In this document: in pieces, positions 49,223-58,426 of the stretch
How positions within the stretch are numbered: position 1 is the first letter of the stretch
How the letters are laid out: the number at the start of each line of letters is the position of its first letter
Notes under the pieces: model-generated
Told to the model about the DNA's origin: nothing
What the model saw: only the letters and a program-made list of their open reading frames with translations
Database searches by the model: none
DNA from: Chloroflexota bacterium
Lineage (GTDB): Bacteria; Chloroflexota; Anaerolineae; J036; Brachytrichaceae
Length of the DNA stretch: 64,000 nt
Assembly (NCBI GenBank): GCA_030550095.1
Contig: JAUQQA010000006.1
Coordinates: forward strand, 1-64,000
Direction: 5' to 3'
Program-made: the position numbers and the translations under genes

Positions 49223-51280
49223 ATGCGCGTCATCGGTCTCATGTCGGGCACCTCCGCAGATGGGGTTGACGCAGCATTGGTTGAGCTGCAGGGTGCCCCC
49301 CCATTTCTTCGCTGGCGACTTCTCCAGCACACCTTTGTCCCGTATCCTCCAGAGCTGCGAGCAGAGCTTTTTGCTTGCTTTCAGCCCGCTCAAGGAACGG
49401 TTGATCGCCTCTGTGCGCTCAACGTGGCGCTTGGGGAGTTCTTTGCCGAGGCTGCGCTGCGTTGCATGAACGACGCGCAGCTCGACGCTGATGCAGTGGA
49501 CTTGATCGGGAGCCACGGTCAGACACTCTGGCACATCCCAGGGCGTGCCACCTTGCAACTCGGCGAAGCAAGCGTGATCGCTGAGCGCACAGGTGTGCCA
49601 GTTGTTAGCAACTTTCGCGCGCGTGATATTGCCGCTGGTGGGCAAGGCGCGCCCCTGGTTGCTTACGTCGATGTGCTGCTGCTCTCACATCCTACCTTGG
49701 CGCGAACCGCGCTCAACGTAGGGGGGATTGCCAACTTTACCTATCTCCCCCCAACTACAAGCAATGAGCAACCTTTTGCCTTCGACAGCGGTCCTGGAAA
49801 CGTGCTCATTGATGCTGCCGTGCAGCGCCTGACGAAAGGCGCGTGGTTGTTCGATCGCGGAGGCAGCATCTCAGCGAGCGCGCAGCCTGATCTCGTGCTG
49901 CTTGAAGAGCTGCTCCAACATCCTTACTTCAGGCAACCGCCGCCAAAGACAACGGGACGTGAACTGTTTGGGACAGCGCTCGTTGATGAGATCTGGCAAA
50001 AAGCGCTTCAACGCGGGCTGAGCGGTGAGCGCGTTGTCGCCACTTTAACTTTGTTGACGGCGCGCACCATTGCTGAAGCACACCACCGCTTTTTGCCACG
50101 CTTGCCGAAACAAGTGCTGGTCTCTGGAGGAGGGGTGCGAAATGCAACGCTAATGCGCTGGTTAGCTGAGCTGCTCGCCCCCGCTGAGGTGTTACCGACT
50201 GACGCCGTTGGCCTGCCAGCAGCTGCGAAAGAAGCAATCGCGTTTGCAGTTCTTGCGTACGAAACGTGGCATGGACGCCCGGGAAATCTGCCGAGCGCTA
50301 CAGGTGCTCGGCGAGCGGTCATCCTGGGGCAGATCACGCCTGCTAGTCAAAGAGCGCGGCGCCTCGCGTCGTCCCAGCTCACCGAGGCGGTTAACCCTGA
50401 CACAGTGCACATTGACTGCTTGCCAACACCAGCGCTTGTTGCGGTGATCAACGCGGAAGATCAGAAAGTGGCGCAGGCTGTTGCGGAGCAAAGCGAAGCC
50501 ATCGCCCGCGCCATTGACGCCATCGCCGAGCGTATGCGCGCTGGCGGCCGCCTTGTTTACGTGGGTGCAGGCACATCTGGTAGGTTAGGTGTGCTCGATG
50601 CAAGTGAAATCCCGCCCACTTTTAACATGCCTCCTGAGCGCGTCATTGGGCTCATTGCCGGCGGGGATGCAGCGCTGCGGCGCGCGCTAGAGGGCGCAGA
50701 GGATGATGCGAGCCAGGGCGAGGCAGACGTTGAGGCGCTTCACATTGGTGCGCGCGACTGCGTGTTTGGCATTTCGGCAAGTGGTAGCACTCCCTATGTG
50801 CTTGCTGCGCTTAAAGCAGCGCGGCAGCGCGGCGCGCTCACTGTGGGCTTAACCTGTAATCCAGAAACACCCCTGCATCAAGTAGCCTCTATTGTCATTG
50901 CACCGCTGGTCGGTCCAGAGGTGATCACTGGCTCAACACGCATGAAGTCTGGCACCGCGACGAAGCTTGTGCTTAACACCATCAGCACAGGGGTGATGAT
51001 CCGCTTGGGCAAAACGTTCGGCAATCTCATGGTGGACGTGCAGCCGACCAATGCGAAGCTGCGGCGCCGCGCGGTGCGTATTGTTGCTGCGGCATGTGGC
51101 GTTCGTGAGGACGAAGCAAGCGTCTTACTGGAGCGCTGCGGAGGCGAGACCAAAGTTGCGATCGTCTCGCATTTAGCGCAATGCTCGCCAGAGCGAGCGC
51201 GCCGTGTGCTGGAAGCACACGAGGGGAGTGTGCGCCGAGCCTTACATGCCCTTACAGGACGCGATCCCTGTGAAGCTTGA
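49223..51280 (+). CDS. AnmK-MurQ fusion: anhydro-MurNAc kinase plus MurNAc-6-P etherase
   Basis: 685 residues. Residues 1 to about 370 are AnmK ([19 protein letters not shown] site, [30 protein letters not shown]-type TTGRELFG). It opens and phosphorylates anhydro-MurNAc to MurNAc-6-P. After a short linker, residues about 380-680 are MurQ ([42 protein letters not shown]), which removes lactate to give GlcNAc-6-P. Consecutive steps are thus on one chain. ATG 49223 has GGAG 6-7 nt upstream. Both halves look complete; no frameshift. Confidence 0.95.
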   Translation: MRVIGLMSGTSADGVDAALVELQGAPPFLRWRLLQHTFVPYPPELRAELFACFQPAQGTVDRLCALNVALGEFFAEAALRCMNDAQLDADAVDLIGSHGQTLWHIPGRATLQLGEASVIAERTGVPVVSNFRARDIAAGGQGAPLVAYVDVLLLSHPTLARTALNVGGIANFTYLPPTTSNEQPFAFDSGPGNVLIDAAVQRLTKGAWLFDRGGSISASAQPDLVLLEELLQHPYFRQPPPKTTGRELFGTALVDEIWQKALQRGLSGERVVATLTLLTARTIAEAHHRFLPRLPKQVLVSGGGVRNATLMRWLAELLAPAEVLPTDAVGLPAAAKEAIAFAVLAYETWHGRPGNLPSATGARRAVILGQITPASQRARRLASSQLTEAVNPDTVHIDCLPTPALVAVINAEDQKVAQAVAEQSEAIARAIDAIAERMRAGGRLVYVGAGTSGRLGVLDASEIPPTFNMPPERVIGLIAGGDAALRRALEGAEDDASQGEADVEALHIGARDCVFGISASGSTPYVLAALKAARQRGALTVGLTCNPETPLHQVASIVIAPLVGPEVITGSTRMKSGTATKLVLNTISTGVMIRLGKTFGNLMVDVQPTNAKLRRRAVRIVAAACGVREDEASVLLERCGGETKVAIVSHLAQCSPERARRVLEAHEGSVRRALHALTGRDPCEA

Positions 51281-51283
51281 AGC

Positions 51284-52084
51284 TCATCGCAAGACGAAGC
51301 GCTCGATGGCGACTGCGGCGCCATCCTGCTCGATGGACGGCGCGACCCAAGCCGCAGCGGCTTTTGCAGCTTCGCTGCCGTTGCCCATTGCAACTCCTAG
51401 TCCTGCCCATGCGAGCATGGCTGCGTCGTTGTCTTGATCGCCGATCGCCATCACGGCTTCGCGCGGTACGCCTAGGTACTGCGCAAGCCAGCGCAGGGCG
51501 TTGCCTTTGTCTGCGTCTTTTGGAATAACCTCGACGTAGTGTTTGTCAGACTGCACGACATGAGCTTGATCCCCGACGAAGTTACGCAAGACGCGGGTCG
51601 CGTGGGGGATCTCGTGTTCGGGGACTTGGAAGAGGAGTTTGTCTGCGCCTTCTGGGTGTAGGGCTTGGCACAAGTCGGGTACCTGTGTAGGTTCTTGGCG
51701 AATGGCAGCGTAGATCGTCTGGGCAAGCTGTGGATCAACAACGAAGATCTGCTCTGAGCGGTATGCAGCGACGGGCCAGTGCACTTCGTGCGCAGCGAGT
51801 AGGTCACAGATGAGTGTGCTAGGGAGGGTGCAGCGCCTCAACACTCGTTCTTTCGCTAAGTCGTAGATAAGGCTGCCCTGCAAGCAGATGATGGGCGCGT
51901 TGATATGCATGACTTCGGCGAAAGGGCGTGCGCTCGGCAGATTCCGCCCAGTGGCTAGGGTGATCCAAAGACGACGTTGCGCTGCGCGTGCTAGGGCTTC
52001 GCGCACACGTGCTGAAACAGCGCCCGAGGCGCTGAGCGTTGTTCCGTCAAGATCGACAGCAAGCAGTTGGATGTGGGGTAACAT
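51284..52084 (-). CDS. Cof-type HAD phosphatase
   Basis: 266 residues. The nucleophile motif is DLDGTTL (about 11-17), the second is ATGRN, and the C-terminal IGDQDNDAAML holds the Mg-binding acids. A type IIB cap lies between. Such enzymes dephosphorylate sugar phosphates or phospho-cofactors. ATG 52084 gives a normal N-terminus; the longer frame runs into the divergent kinase gene 12 nt away. Its stop lies 3 nt from the end of the fusion gene. A sugar phosphate of the salvage route is a possible substrate, but this is only from position. Confidence 0.85.
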   Translation of the reverse strand: MLPHIQLLAVDLDGTTLSASGAVSARVREALARAAQRRLWITLATGRNLPSARPFAEVMHINAPIICLQGSLIYDLAKERVLRRCTLPSTLICDLLAAHEVHWPVAAYRSEQIFVVDPQLAQTIYAAIRQEPTQVPDLCQALHPEGADKLLFQVPEHEIPHATRVLRNFVGDQAHVVQSDKHYVEVIPKDADKGNALRWLAQYLGVPREAVMAIGDQDNDAAMLAWAGLGVAMGNGSEAAKAAAAWVAPSIEQDGAAVAIERFVLR

Positions 52085-52096
52085 GGTCAAACGCTG

Positions 52097-53026
52097 ATGT
52101 TTGTGCTGGGCGTGGATGGCGGACAGACAAGCTTGAAGTGTGTGATCATGGATGCGCAAGGCAATGTTGTCGCACAAGGGAGCGGCGATGGGCTTGTGCA
52201 TCTTGCAAACGAACGAGGCGCGGATCGCTTAGCCTCAGCATTGGAGCAAGCTGTACGCTCGGCTTGGCAGCAAGCCGATCTCACTCCCAGGCCCTTCGAG
52301 GCGGCAGTGCTTGGCCTGGCAACTGTGGAAGACGATTCCCCAGAAGCCCAGCACGCTGCTGCGCTCGCAAGAGAGGCGCTCGATGTAGAGCGCGTTGTGG
52401 TTTGCTCCGATGCGCAGATTGCGCTGTTGGGTGCGCATGGCGGCGGGCCTGGGGTGATTGTGATCGCAGGCACAGGCTCACATGTGCGGGGAATGAACAC
52501 GCGCGGTGAGGTAGCGCGCGCAGGAGGGTGGGGGTGGTTGCTAGGCGACGAGGGAAGCGGGATGTGGATTGGGCGCGCAGGTGTGCAGGCTGCATGCCGC
52601 GCTCTGGATGGCACAGGAGAGCCTACCAGGCTGGTTGCGCTTCTCTGCGATTCGCTAGGCTTAGAACAATTCAACCACATTAAGCGTTTGATTTATCGAG
52701 GTGCCTTCGGCGCAAAGGAATTTGCCGCCTTAGCACCAATTGTCGATCGTGCAGCACGACAAGGAGACGCCGTGGCGCTTCGCATTTTTGAGGATGCAGG
52801 AGCGTTATTGGCGCAGCAGGTGCGCGCCGTCTTTAAGCGGCTTGACTTGCCGCCTACCACGCCTGTTGCAGCAGTGGGCGGCGCATTTGAGCATCTTGCT
52901 TTACTCCTCCCTGCTTTCAAACGCGCGCTCAGGCGCTACCAAGCTGAAACGCCTGTTGTGGAACCCAGACATTCCCCTGCTGTTGGCGCTGCGCTCAAAG
53001 CACTTCAGCTAGCGAAGGGAGTGTAA
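52097..53026 (+). CDS. BadF/BadG-type amino-sugar kinase (GlcNAc/MurNAc kinase, MurK-like)
   Basis: 309 residues, ASKHA fold. Phosphate 1 motif GVDGGQTSLK at 5-14, a GTGSHVRG adenosine segment and the GGWGWLLGDEGSG motif typical of N-acetylglucosamine kinases. Known relatives phosphorylate GlcNAc or, as MurK, MurNAc. Beside a MurQ domain and a NamZ-type muramidase, free MurNAc is a likely substrate. It is divergent from the HAD gene and its 3' end overlaps the convergent namZ by 22 nt. Confidence 0.82.
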   Translation: MFVLGVDGGQTSLKCVIMDAQGNVVAQGSGDGLVHLANERGADRLASALEQAVRSAWQQADLTPRPFEAAVLGLATVEDDSPEAQHAAALAREALDVERVVVCSDAQIALLGAHGGGPGVIVIAGTGSHVRGMNTRGEVARAGGWGWLLGDEGSGMWIGRAGVQAACRALDGTGEPTRLVALLCDSLGLEQFNHIKRLIYRGAFGAKEFAALAPIVDRAARQGDAVALRIFEDAGALLAQQVRAVFKRLDLPPTTPVAAVGGAFEHLALLLPAFKRALRRYQAETPVVEPRHSPAVGAALKALQLAKGV

Positions 53027-54183
53027 AGCAAAAACGCTTCGCGTGTGTTTGCAAATTTTTCTTCGTCTGCATACCAAGCCTCGCAAATCGTTTTTGCAGG
53101 TATGCCGGCTTCTAGCATGGCGCGGACATCGGCGTTGCCAATTAGCAAGTCAAAGTGAGGTTTGTTGCCTTCTGGGCTTGTGGTGAGCCAAGCGAATTGG
53201 TTGGGGTATAACTGCTGCACACTTGCAATCAGGGTTAGCCCAACCAGAAGCGCATCTAGCTGCTTCTGATTTGTGATGTGTATCTGAACGCCCCGGCACA
53301 CTTGACCTGCCCACTTCCCCTCACAGGGAATAAACGCTGTTGGACGGAAGCACACACCTGGCAGTGATGAAGCGTTTAGGTGTTCTGCAAGGCGGATCTC
53401 GTCATGGATCCACGGCGCGCCGACAACTTGAAAAGGGAGTGCTGTGCCGCGACCTTCGGAGAGATTTGTGCCTTCGATGAGGCACAAGCCTGGGTATAAG
53501 CGCACTGCGTCTAGGCAGTTCAAGGCGGGGGAAGGCGATACCCATGAAAGCCCTGTTTCTTCCCAGCTCATCGTGCGGCGCCACCCATGCATGAGGACGA
53601 TTTCTAGCGTGGCGTTGATCCCGAAGAGTGAGTTGAACATATTTGCAAGCTCACCAATGCTCATCCCATGCTGGATGGGTATAGGAAATCGCCCTAAAAA
53701 AGAGGCAAACTCTGACTGAAGCACAGGGCCGCGAATTTTGTCGCCGAGGGGATTAGGGCGATCAAGCACGACGACGCGGATACCAGATTCGGCAGCTGCT
53801 TCTAAGACGAAGACGAGCGTCCAAACGTAGGTGTAGAATCGCGCGCCTACGTCTTGAAGATCAACCACAATTGTCTCAACACTAGAGAGCATCGCTCGGT
53901 TGGGTCGCCGCGTCTCGCCATACAAGCTGTAAATAGGGATGCCGAATTGAGGGTGAGATGCTGATGGTACAGGAGAAGCGTCAGGTGCCGCGCTTTCTAT
54001 GCCGTGCTCGGGGGCAAAAAGTGCGACAAGCTTATCACCAACGAGGCGATATAGCGCAACTGTTGTAGGCACTAATTTGCGCGTGACACCAGCGGCATGA
54101 GTGAGCAGTGCGATGCGTTCGCCGCTTAAGGATGCAATGCTTTCGAGGAACCGATCTACCCCTAAAGTGATGGGTATGCTCAT
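53005..54183 (-). CDS. namZ: NamZ-type exo-N-acetylmuramidase (DUF1343), apparently cytosolic
   Basis: 392 residues. Family motifs are FAPEHGIE (56-63), YSLYGETRRP, VDLQDVGARFYTY, DRPNPLG and EGTNLSEGRGT. Studied members release MurNAc from the non-reducing end of peptidoglycan fragments and are secreted. This protein begins MSIPITLGVDRFL, with no signal peptide or lipobox, so it should act inside the cell on imported MurNAc-GlcNAc. Its ATG overlaps the stop of the permease gene (ATGA), so it is translated with the transporter. Confidence 0.88.
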   Translation of the reverse strand: MSIPITLGVDRFLESIASLSGERIALLTHAAGVTRKLVPTTVALYRLVGDKLVALFAPEHGIESAAPDASPVPSASHPQFGIPIYSLYGETRRPNRAMLSSVETIVVDLQDVGARFYTYVWTLVFVLEAAAESGIRVVVLDRPNPLGDKIRGPVLQSEFASFLGRFPIPIQHGMSIGELANMFNSLFGINATLEIVLMHGWRRTMSWEETGLSWVSPSPALNCLDAVRLYPGLCLIEGTNLSEGRGTALPFQVVGAPWIHDEIRLAEHLNASSLPGVCFRPTAFIPCEGKWAGQVCRGVQIHITNQKQLDALLVGLTLIASVQQLYPNQFAWLTTSPEGNKPHFDLLIGNADVRAMLEAGIPAKTICEAWYADEEKFANTREAFLLYTPFAS

Positions 54184-55025
54184 CCTTTCAGCGCCCCCAT
54201 TCGGATTCCCTCAAGGAAGTAACGCTGGAAAGCAAGGAAGAATACAATCATTGGTAACGCTGCCATTGCAGCACCTGCAAAAATGATGCCCCAGTCGGTC
54301 ATGAATTCACCTTGTAGGTTGGCTACACCAACGGTTAGCGTGTAATTTTGCGGTCGGTTGAGCACGATAAGCGGCCAGAGAAAATCGTTCCAATACCGAA
54401 CGAAAGTGAAGATCGCAAGCGCGGCAACTGCGGGCTTGCACAAAGGCAGGATGATCTCCCAGAACACACGCAACTCAGAGCAGCCATCAATGCGCGCCGC
54501 CTCTTCTAGTTCGCTGGGCAGTGTCTTGATGTATTGACGCATTAGGAAAATACCAAACACCGTTGCTGTTCCTGGAAGGATCACGCCCAGGAGGGTGTCA
54601 ATCAAGCCAAGTGCGCGCGTAATAATGTAGGTTGGGATGAGGGTGACGTGGATGGGCACCATGAGCGTGCTCAACAGCAGTGCAAAAAGCAGATCGCGCC
54701 CTGGAAATCGGCGCTTAGCAAAGGCATAGCCAGCCATTGTGTCAAAGACAACGTGCCAAGCTGTGGTTGCAAGAGAGACGATCAAGCTGTTGAGCATCCA
54801 GTTCGTGTAATAGCGAGTTCCGCCAAAAAGGCGCTCGAAGTTGTCAAATCGAAAAGCGGGGGTCAAAATTGGCGTGAGCGGTGGCGTGCTGGTGATCGGC
54901 GTCAGTGCGTTTACGAAGAGCCAATACATAGGGAAGAGCGCCACCACAGCCACGGCGGAGAGCACCGAGATCGCAATGAGCTTCCCAATAGGCAGTTTTC
55001 GTCTGAAAGGACTTTGCAGGAGCAT
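54180..55025 (-). CDS. ABC sugar transporter permease, MalG type
   Basis: 281 residues, six membrane helices. The EAA loop reads EEAARIDGCSELRVFWEIILP, which contacts the ATPase. It pairs with the MalF-type permease upstream (5-nt gap) and the binding lipoprotein. No ATPase gene is present, so a shared MsmX-type ATPase elsewhere is needed. The substrate is inferred from namZ and the nearby kinases to be a muropeptide sugar. Confidence 0.93.
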   Translation of the reverse strand: MLLQSPFRRKLPIGKLIAISVLSAVAVVALFPMYWLFVNALTPITSTPPLTPILTPAFRFDNFERLFGGTRYYTNWMLNSLIVSLATTAWHVVFDTMAGYAFAKRRFPGRDLLFALLLSTLMVPIHVTLIPTYIITRALGLIDTLLGVILPGTATVFGIFLMRQYIKTLPSELEEAARIDGCSELRVFWEIILPLCKPAVAALAIFTFVRYWNDFLWPLIVLNRPQNYTLTVGVANLQGEFMTDWGIIFAGAAMAALPMIVFFLAFQRYFLEGIRMGALKG

Positions 55026-55030
55026 GTGCG

Positions 55031-55927
55031 CTAATACTCAACGTCACTTCGCAGGAGCCGGAACTGCAAAGCCGCTACTGCGGCGATCATCATGAATAGC
55101 ACTAGAGCTTGCGCAGAAGCAACGCCAAAATTGAGGTCTTTGAACCCTGTGTTGTAGATCTGCGTCACAATGGTTTGCGTGCTGTTCGCAACGCCGCTTG
55201 GCACCATCACGTAAATGCGCTCAAAGACCTCAAAGCTGGCAATGGTGTAGATGACAACGAGGTAGAGCAAAGTTGGCTTTACGAGTGGCACTGTGATATG
55301 CCACCATCGTTGTAAGGCATTCGCTCCGTCAAGGGCAGCGGCCTCGTAATATTCTCGAGGGATGCTTCCCATGGCAGCGCTGAACAAGACAACAGCAGTC
55401 GCTGGCACGGTGAGCACTGCGGAAAGCGTCACGCTCCCGAGCGCGATGTCGGGGTCAGAGAGCCAGCGCACAGGTGGGAGCCCAACAAGGCGCAGTAAGT
55501 AGTTGGCAAACCCCCACTGCGCGTTGAAGATATATGCCCACGTTAGCCCGATGATTAGGGCACTGGTGACGGCGGGTAGGTAATAGGCTGCGCGAAAGAA
55601 GGAGCGCAACCAGTGGCCAAGAGGCTGCATCAGGCTGGCGAGGACCAAGCCCACTGTGATGTTCGCAGAGACCGTGAACACTGTGTAGAACAGCGTGTTG
55701 AGAATTGCTTGGACAAAAACGCCGTTGAGCTGGGTGAACGCTGTGACGAAGTTTTGATACAACGGCTCTATCCAACGCGCGCCGCGCACCAGGCTATACC
55801 GTTGGAAGGCGATGATCAGTGACCAGCCAACCGGGATGAGCGTGAAGATCAAAAAGGTAGCTAGGCTTGGGGCGATGAAGAAGTAGCTCCACCCATGCCG
55901 TTGTAAAAACCTGCGAACTTTAAACAT
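55031..55927 (-). CDS. ABC sugar transporter permease, MalF type
   Basis: 298 residues, six membrane helices, EAA-like loop YEAAALDGANALQRWWHITVP. ATG 55927 is chosen because the longer frame to 56005 would run through the perfect palindrome and overlap the binding-protein gene; it also gives the usual short cytosolic N-terminus. It forms the membrane channel with the MalG-type protein. Confidence 0.92.
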   Translation of the reverse strand: MFKVRRFLQRHGWSYFFIAPSLATFLIFTLIPVGWSLIIAFQRYSLVRGARWIEPLYQNFVTAFTQLNGVFVQAILNTLFYTVFTVSANITVGLVLASLMQPLGHWLRSFFRAAYYLPAVTSALIIGLTWAYIFNAQWGFANYLLRLVGLPPVRWLSDPDIALGSVTLSAVLTVPATAVVLFSAAMGSIPREYYEAAALDGANALQRWWHITVPLVKPTLLYLVVIYTIASFEVFERIYVMVPSGVANSTQTIVTQIYNTGFKDLNFGVASAQALVLFMMIAAVAALQFRLLRSDVEY

Positions 55928-55949
55928 CGTCCTGCAACGTTCATCAGAT

Positions 55950-55983
55950 GCTCGGCGCAAGTACGCGCGTACTTGCGCCGAGC
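55950..55983 (-). other. Perfect 34-bp palindrome between binding-protein and permease genes
   Basis: GCTCGGCGCAAGTACGC is followed directly by its exact reverse complement. In RNA it gives a stem of about 15 bp with a GCGC loop. No T-run follows. Such hairpins after a binding-protein gene are known to protect the upstream mRNA, so that the binding protein is made in excess over the permeases. Confidence 0.85.
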
Positions 55984-56001
55984 AAGGTAAACAAGCCGAC
56001 T

Positions 56002-57462
56002 TCACGGTTGAGCGAGCAGCGCGTCTGCTTCTGGAGCAATGCGCGCCATTGCCTCCGCTGGGTCTGCTTTGCCGAAGATGATGTTTTGGTATTCGGTGTG
56101 GAACAGCCGCGTGAGCTTAGGCCAAGCTGGGGTGAGCGGCGTGATCCACATGTAGTCCAGCATGGGCACAAATTCGTCGAGCGGTGGTGCAACCTTCACG
56201 GAGCGGCGCGCCGCAGGTGCAAGATAGAAGCCCGTTGCTGCCGTTTCGCTGGGCGGCACATCCTCTTGCACTTCGGCACTGGTGAGGTAGCGCGCGAGAT
56301 CCATGGCTGCGCGTTCTTTCTCTTTGTCATTGGTCGCTGCTACTGCAATCAAACCAATGGCGCCCACAGTGAGTCGGTTGCCGTTGTAGGAGGGGAGAGG
56401 ATAGATCGCGAAATTGATCCCGTCCTTCTTGAGTTGTGGGCTAAAGCCGGTGGCATCTACAACCATGGCGTACTGCCCACTCTTGAAACCGCCCTTGACA
56501 TCTGCATCCTTGAGAGCGCCGAAGTCAGGCGGCGTGACCTTATGAACGAGTGCTAGCTCGGCAAAGCGCTTGAGGGCTGCTGCTGTCTTCTCATTGTTGA
56601 AGCCGAACTTGCCGTTGACCACAGGGCGCACGCTGGGATCTTCATTCATCCAAAGACCCCAGGTATTGATCACGCCCGCGTCAATGAATCCAGCAAAGCC
56701 ATACACCTGCTCGCCATTAGCGCGCTTGAAGGTGAGCTTCTTCGCTGTCTCGACAAACTCATCCCAAGTCCAGTCTTTTGACGGGAGCGGGACGTTTGCC
56801 TCTTTGAAAACGTCAAGGTTGAGGTACATCCCCATCGGCACTACCCACAACGGCCAAGCGTAAGCTTTGCCGTCCTTGATTCGCACAGCCTCTAACGTGC
56901 TGGGGAAGTAGTCTGCTTTATCTGCTTCGGTCAAATACTCATCAATGGGCGCGATCAAATCGTCTTCGACGAACGCGGGCAGACGGTCAGAAGGCAAGCG
57001 CAGGACGTCAATCCCTTGTCCTGTTTGGAGCGCGGTGGTTAGCTTGGTGAATCCCTCATCATTGGGCGGGTACCCGATGATCTCCACGTCAATGTCTGGG
57101 TTGTCAGCCTCGAACTGAGCAACAGCGAGATCAAACGGTGTGGCAAATTGGTTGCCGGGTGTGTAGCCAAGCACCCATAAGCTTAATTTGCCTTTGTAGT
57201 TGCTGCTGCTCTTGCGAATGCCACCCTTTGGTTGCATCTGTGGAATAGCGGGCCCGCTAGGAGTGGCTGTAGGCTCAGTAGGGGCCGTTGCAGGCTGCGG
57301 TGCTTCTGTGGGTTGTGTTGCTTGGCTAGGTGGAGCGGCTTCTGCGGTGCTTGGTGGGGCTGCAGCGGGCTGCGTGGGGGCGACGGCGCCTTGCTGCGGT
57401 GCGCATGCAGCAAGCGCAAGCAAAGTGGATAGCGTGAGGGCAAGAAGGGTTGATCTTTGCAT
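56002..57462 (-). CDS. Sugar-binding lipoprotein of the ABC transporter
   Basis: 486 residues, family 1 extracellular solute-binding protein. Lipobox LALAAC with lipidated Cys20. Residues 21-80 are a Pro/Thr/Ala/Glu-rich tether, then the two-lobed binding fold (start KLSLWVLGY; VEIIGYPPNDEGFTKL; WPLWVVPMGMYLNLDVF; NTWGLWMNEDP). It captures the substrate outside the membrane. It is the first transport gene after gntR (9 nt), with the palindrome following its stop. Confidence 0.94.
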   Translation of the reverse strand: MQRSTLLALTLSTLLALAACAPQQGAVAPTQPAAAPPSTAEAAPPSQATQPTEAPQPATAPTEPTATPSGPAIPQMQPKGGIRKSSSNYKGKLSLWVLGYTPGNQFATPFDLAVAQFEADNPDIDVEIIGYPPNDEGFTKLTTALQTGQGIDVLRLPSDRLPAFVEDDLIAPIDEYLTEADKADYFPSTLEAVRIKDGKAYAWPLWVVPMGMYLNLDVFKEANVPLPSKDWTWDEFVETAKKLTFKRANGEQVYGFAGFIDAGVINTWGLWMNEDPSVRPVVNGKFGFNNEKTAAALKRFAELALVHKVTPPDFGALKDADVKGGFKSGQYAMVVDATGFSPQLKKDGINFAIYPLPSYNGNRLTVGAIGLIAVAATNDKEKERAAMDLARYLTSAEVQEDVPPSETAATGFYLAPAARRSVKVAPPLDEFVPMLDYMWITPLTPAWPKLTRLFHTEYQNIIFGKADPAEAMARIAPEADALLAQP

Positions 57463-57471
57463 GACACTTCC

Positions 57472-58305
57472 TCACTTTTTGGGCTGAACCGTGGAGTGAT
57501 CAGCCAGTTTGGTTGTTTTCGCCCTCAACCTCGTCTTGGCGGAGGGCGTTTCCACGCGAAGCTCAGCGTAGAACACGTATTTGTCGCCGCGGTAGAACGA
57601 CTCTACAACCTCGAACGGTTGATCGTCTTGAGCGTAGGTCACACGGCGCAAGTGGAGCACTGGGCTGCCTGGTCGAATGCGCAGCAGCCGAGCTTCAGGT
57701 GCCGGACAAGCGGTTGCTGTCATTTGTTGCTCAGCACGTGTTGGGACGACGCCGAAGCGCTCAGAGAGCAAAGAGTACAGCGAGCGGTTATTGAGATTTT
57801 CTTGAACGAGCTGCGGAAATAGGTGTTCGCTCAGGTACGCAGTTTCGAGCGCCACAGGCTCATCATTGGCGAGCCTCAGCCGGCGCAACAGAATCACACG
57901 GCGCCGCGATGCATCGAGTTGAAGCAGGTGGGCGATGTTCGCAGGCGCGCGCAGCACCGCTTGTCGAAGCACGAGGGCGCCGGGTCGTTGACCGCGCGCG
58001 AGCATGTCTTGCGTGAAGCTCGTAAGGTGTGTTAGGTGCTGCTCAAAGCGCGGCTGCGCGACGAACGTCCCGCGTCCTCGATCGCGCATGAGGCGACCTT
58101 CGCGCTCGAGGGCTGCGAGTGCTTGGCGCACCGTGATTCGGCTGACGCCGAATTGGGCGCAAAGCTCGCGCTCAGATGGCAGGCGTGCTCCTGCTCGCCA
58201 CTCGCCGGCATCAATGCGCTGCTGAAGCGCTTCTTTTAGTTGATGGTAAAGCGGCACCGGGCTGCGCTTATCGAGCGCCTGGGCGCCGTGCTGCCGAGTG
58301 CTCAT
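57472..58305 (-). CDS. GntR-family regulator, HutC/NagR subfamily with UTRA domain
   Basis: 277 residues. N-terminal winged helix (about 14-82, PLYHQLKEALQQRI ... LPSERELCAQFGVSRITVRQAL). C-terminal UTRA effector domain (about 100-240). Relatives such as NagR/YvoA bind GlcNAc-6-P or other sugar phosphates. ATG 58305 is chosen because the earlier ATG at 58326 lies on the -10. It heads the transporter-namZ operon and probably controls it in response to a MurQ product, which is an inference. No clear palindromic operator was seen. Confidence 0.9.
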   Translation of the reverse strand: MSTRQHGAQALDKRSPVPLYHQLKEALQQRIDAGEWRAGARLPSERELCAQFGVSRITVRQALAALEREGRLMRDRGRGTFVAQPRFEQHLTHLTSFTQDMLARGQRPGALVLRQAVLRAPANIAHLLQLDASRRRVILLRRLRLANDEPVALETAYLSEHLFPQLVQENLNNRSLYSLLSERFGVVPTRAEQQMTATACPAPEARLLRIRPGSPVLHLRRVTYAQDDQPFEVVESFYRGDKYVFYAELRVETPSAKTRLRAKTTKLADHSTVQPKK

Positions 58306-58324
58306 GATGTGATAACCAGTTGGC

Positions 58325-58330
58325 ATTATA
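58325..58330 (-). promoter_or_regulatory. -10 element of the gntR-transporter operon
   Basis: Consensus TATAAT on the minus strand, 19 nt before ATG 58305. The -35 region is weak (TGCAAT at 17 bp). It rules out the in-frame ATG at 58326 as a start. Confidence 0.5.
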
Positions 58331-58387
58331 GCCGTCCCCTCGTGTGGATTGCATCGCAGCTTCGCATTGTCGGCGCTGCTCCTAGAG

Positions 58388-58416
58388 TTGCGAGCGCCTT
58401 GCACTCGTGTTAGGCT
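58388..58416 (+). promoter_or_regulatory. Leaderless-type promoter of the multidomain hydrolase gene
   Basis: -35 TTGCGA (58388-58393), 17-bp spacer, -10 TAGGCT (58411-58416), ATG 58427 ten nt later. Same geometry as the promoters at 2617 and 34818. It excludes the upstream in-frame ATG at 58349. Confidence 0.55.
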
Positions 58417-58426
58417 TTCATGCACG

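Noticed and set aside
55928-56005. Upstream start for the MalF-type permease
   Set aside because: The extension would read through the perfect palindrome, overlap the binding-protein gene, and add Cys-rich sequence not found at permease N-termini.
58349-58426. Upstream start for the multidomain hydrolase
   Set aside because: The added 26 residues contain the -35/-10 promoter and overlap the gntR promoter region; they do not form a convincing signal peptide.
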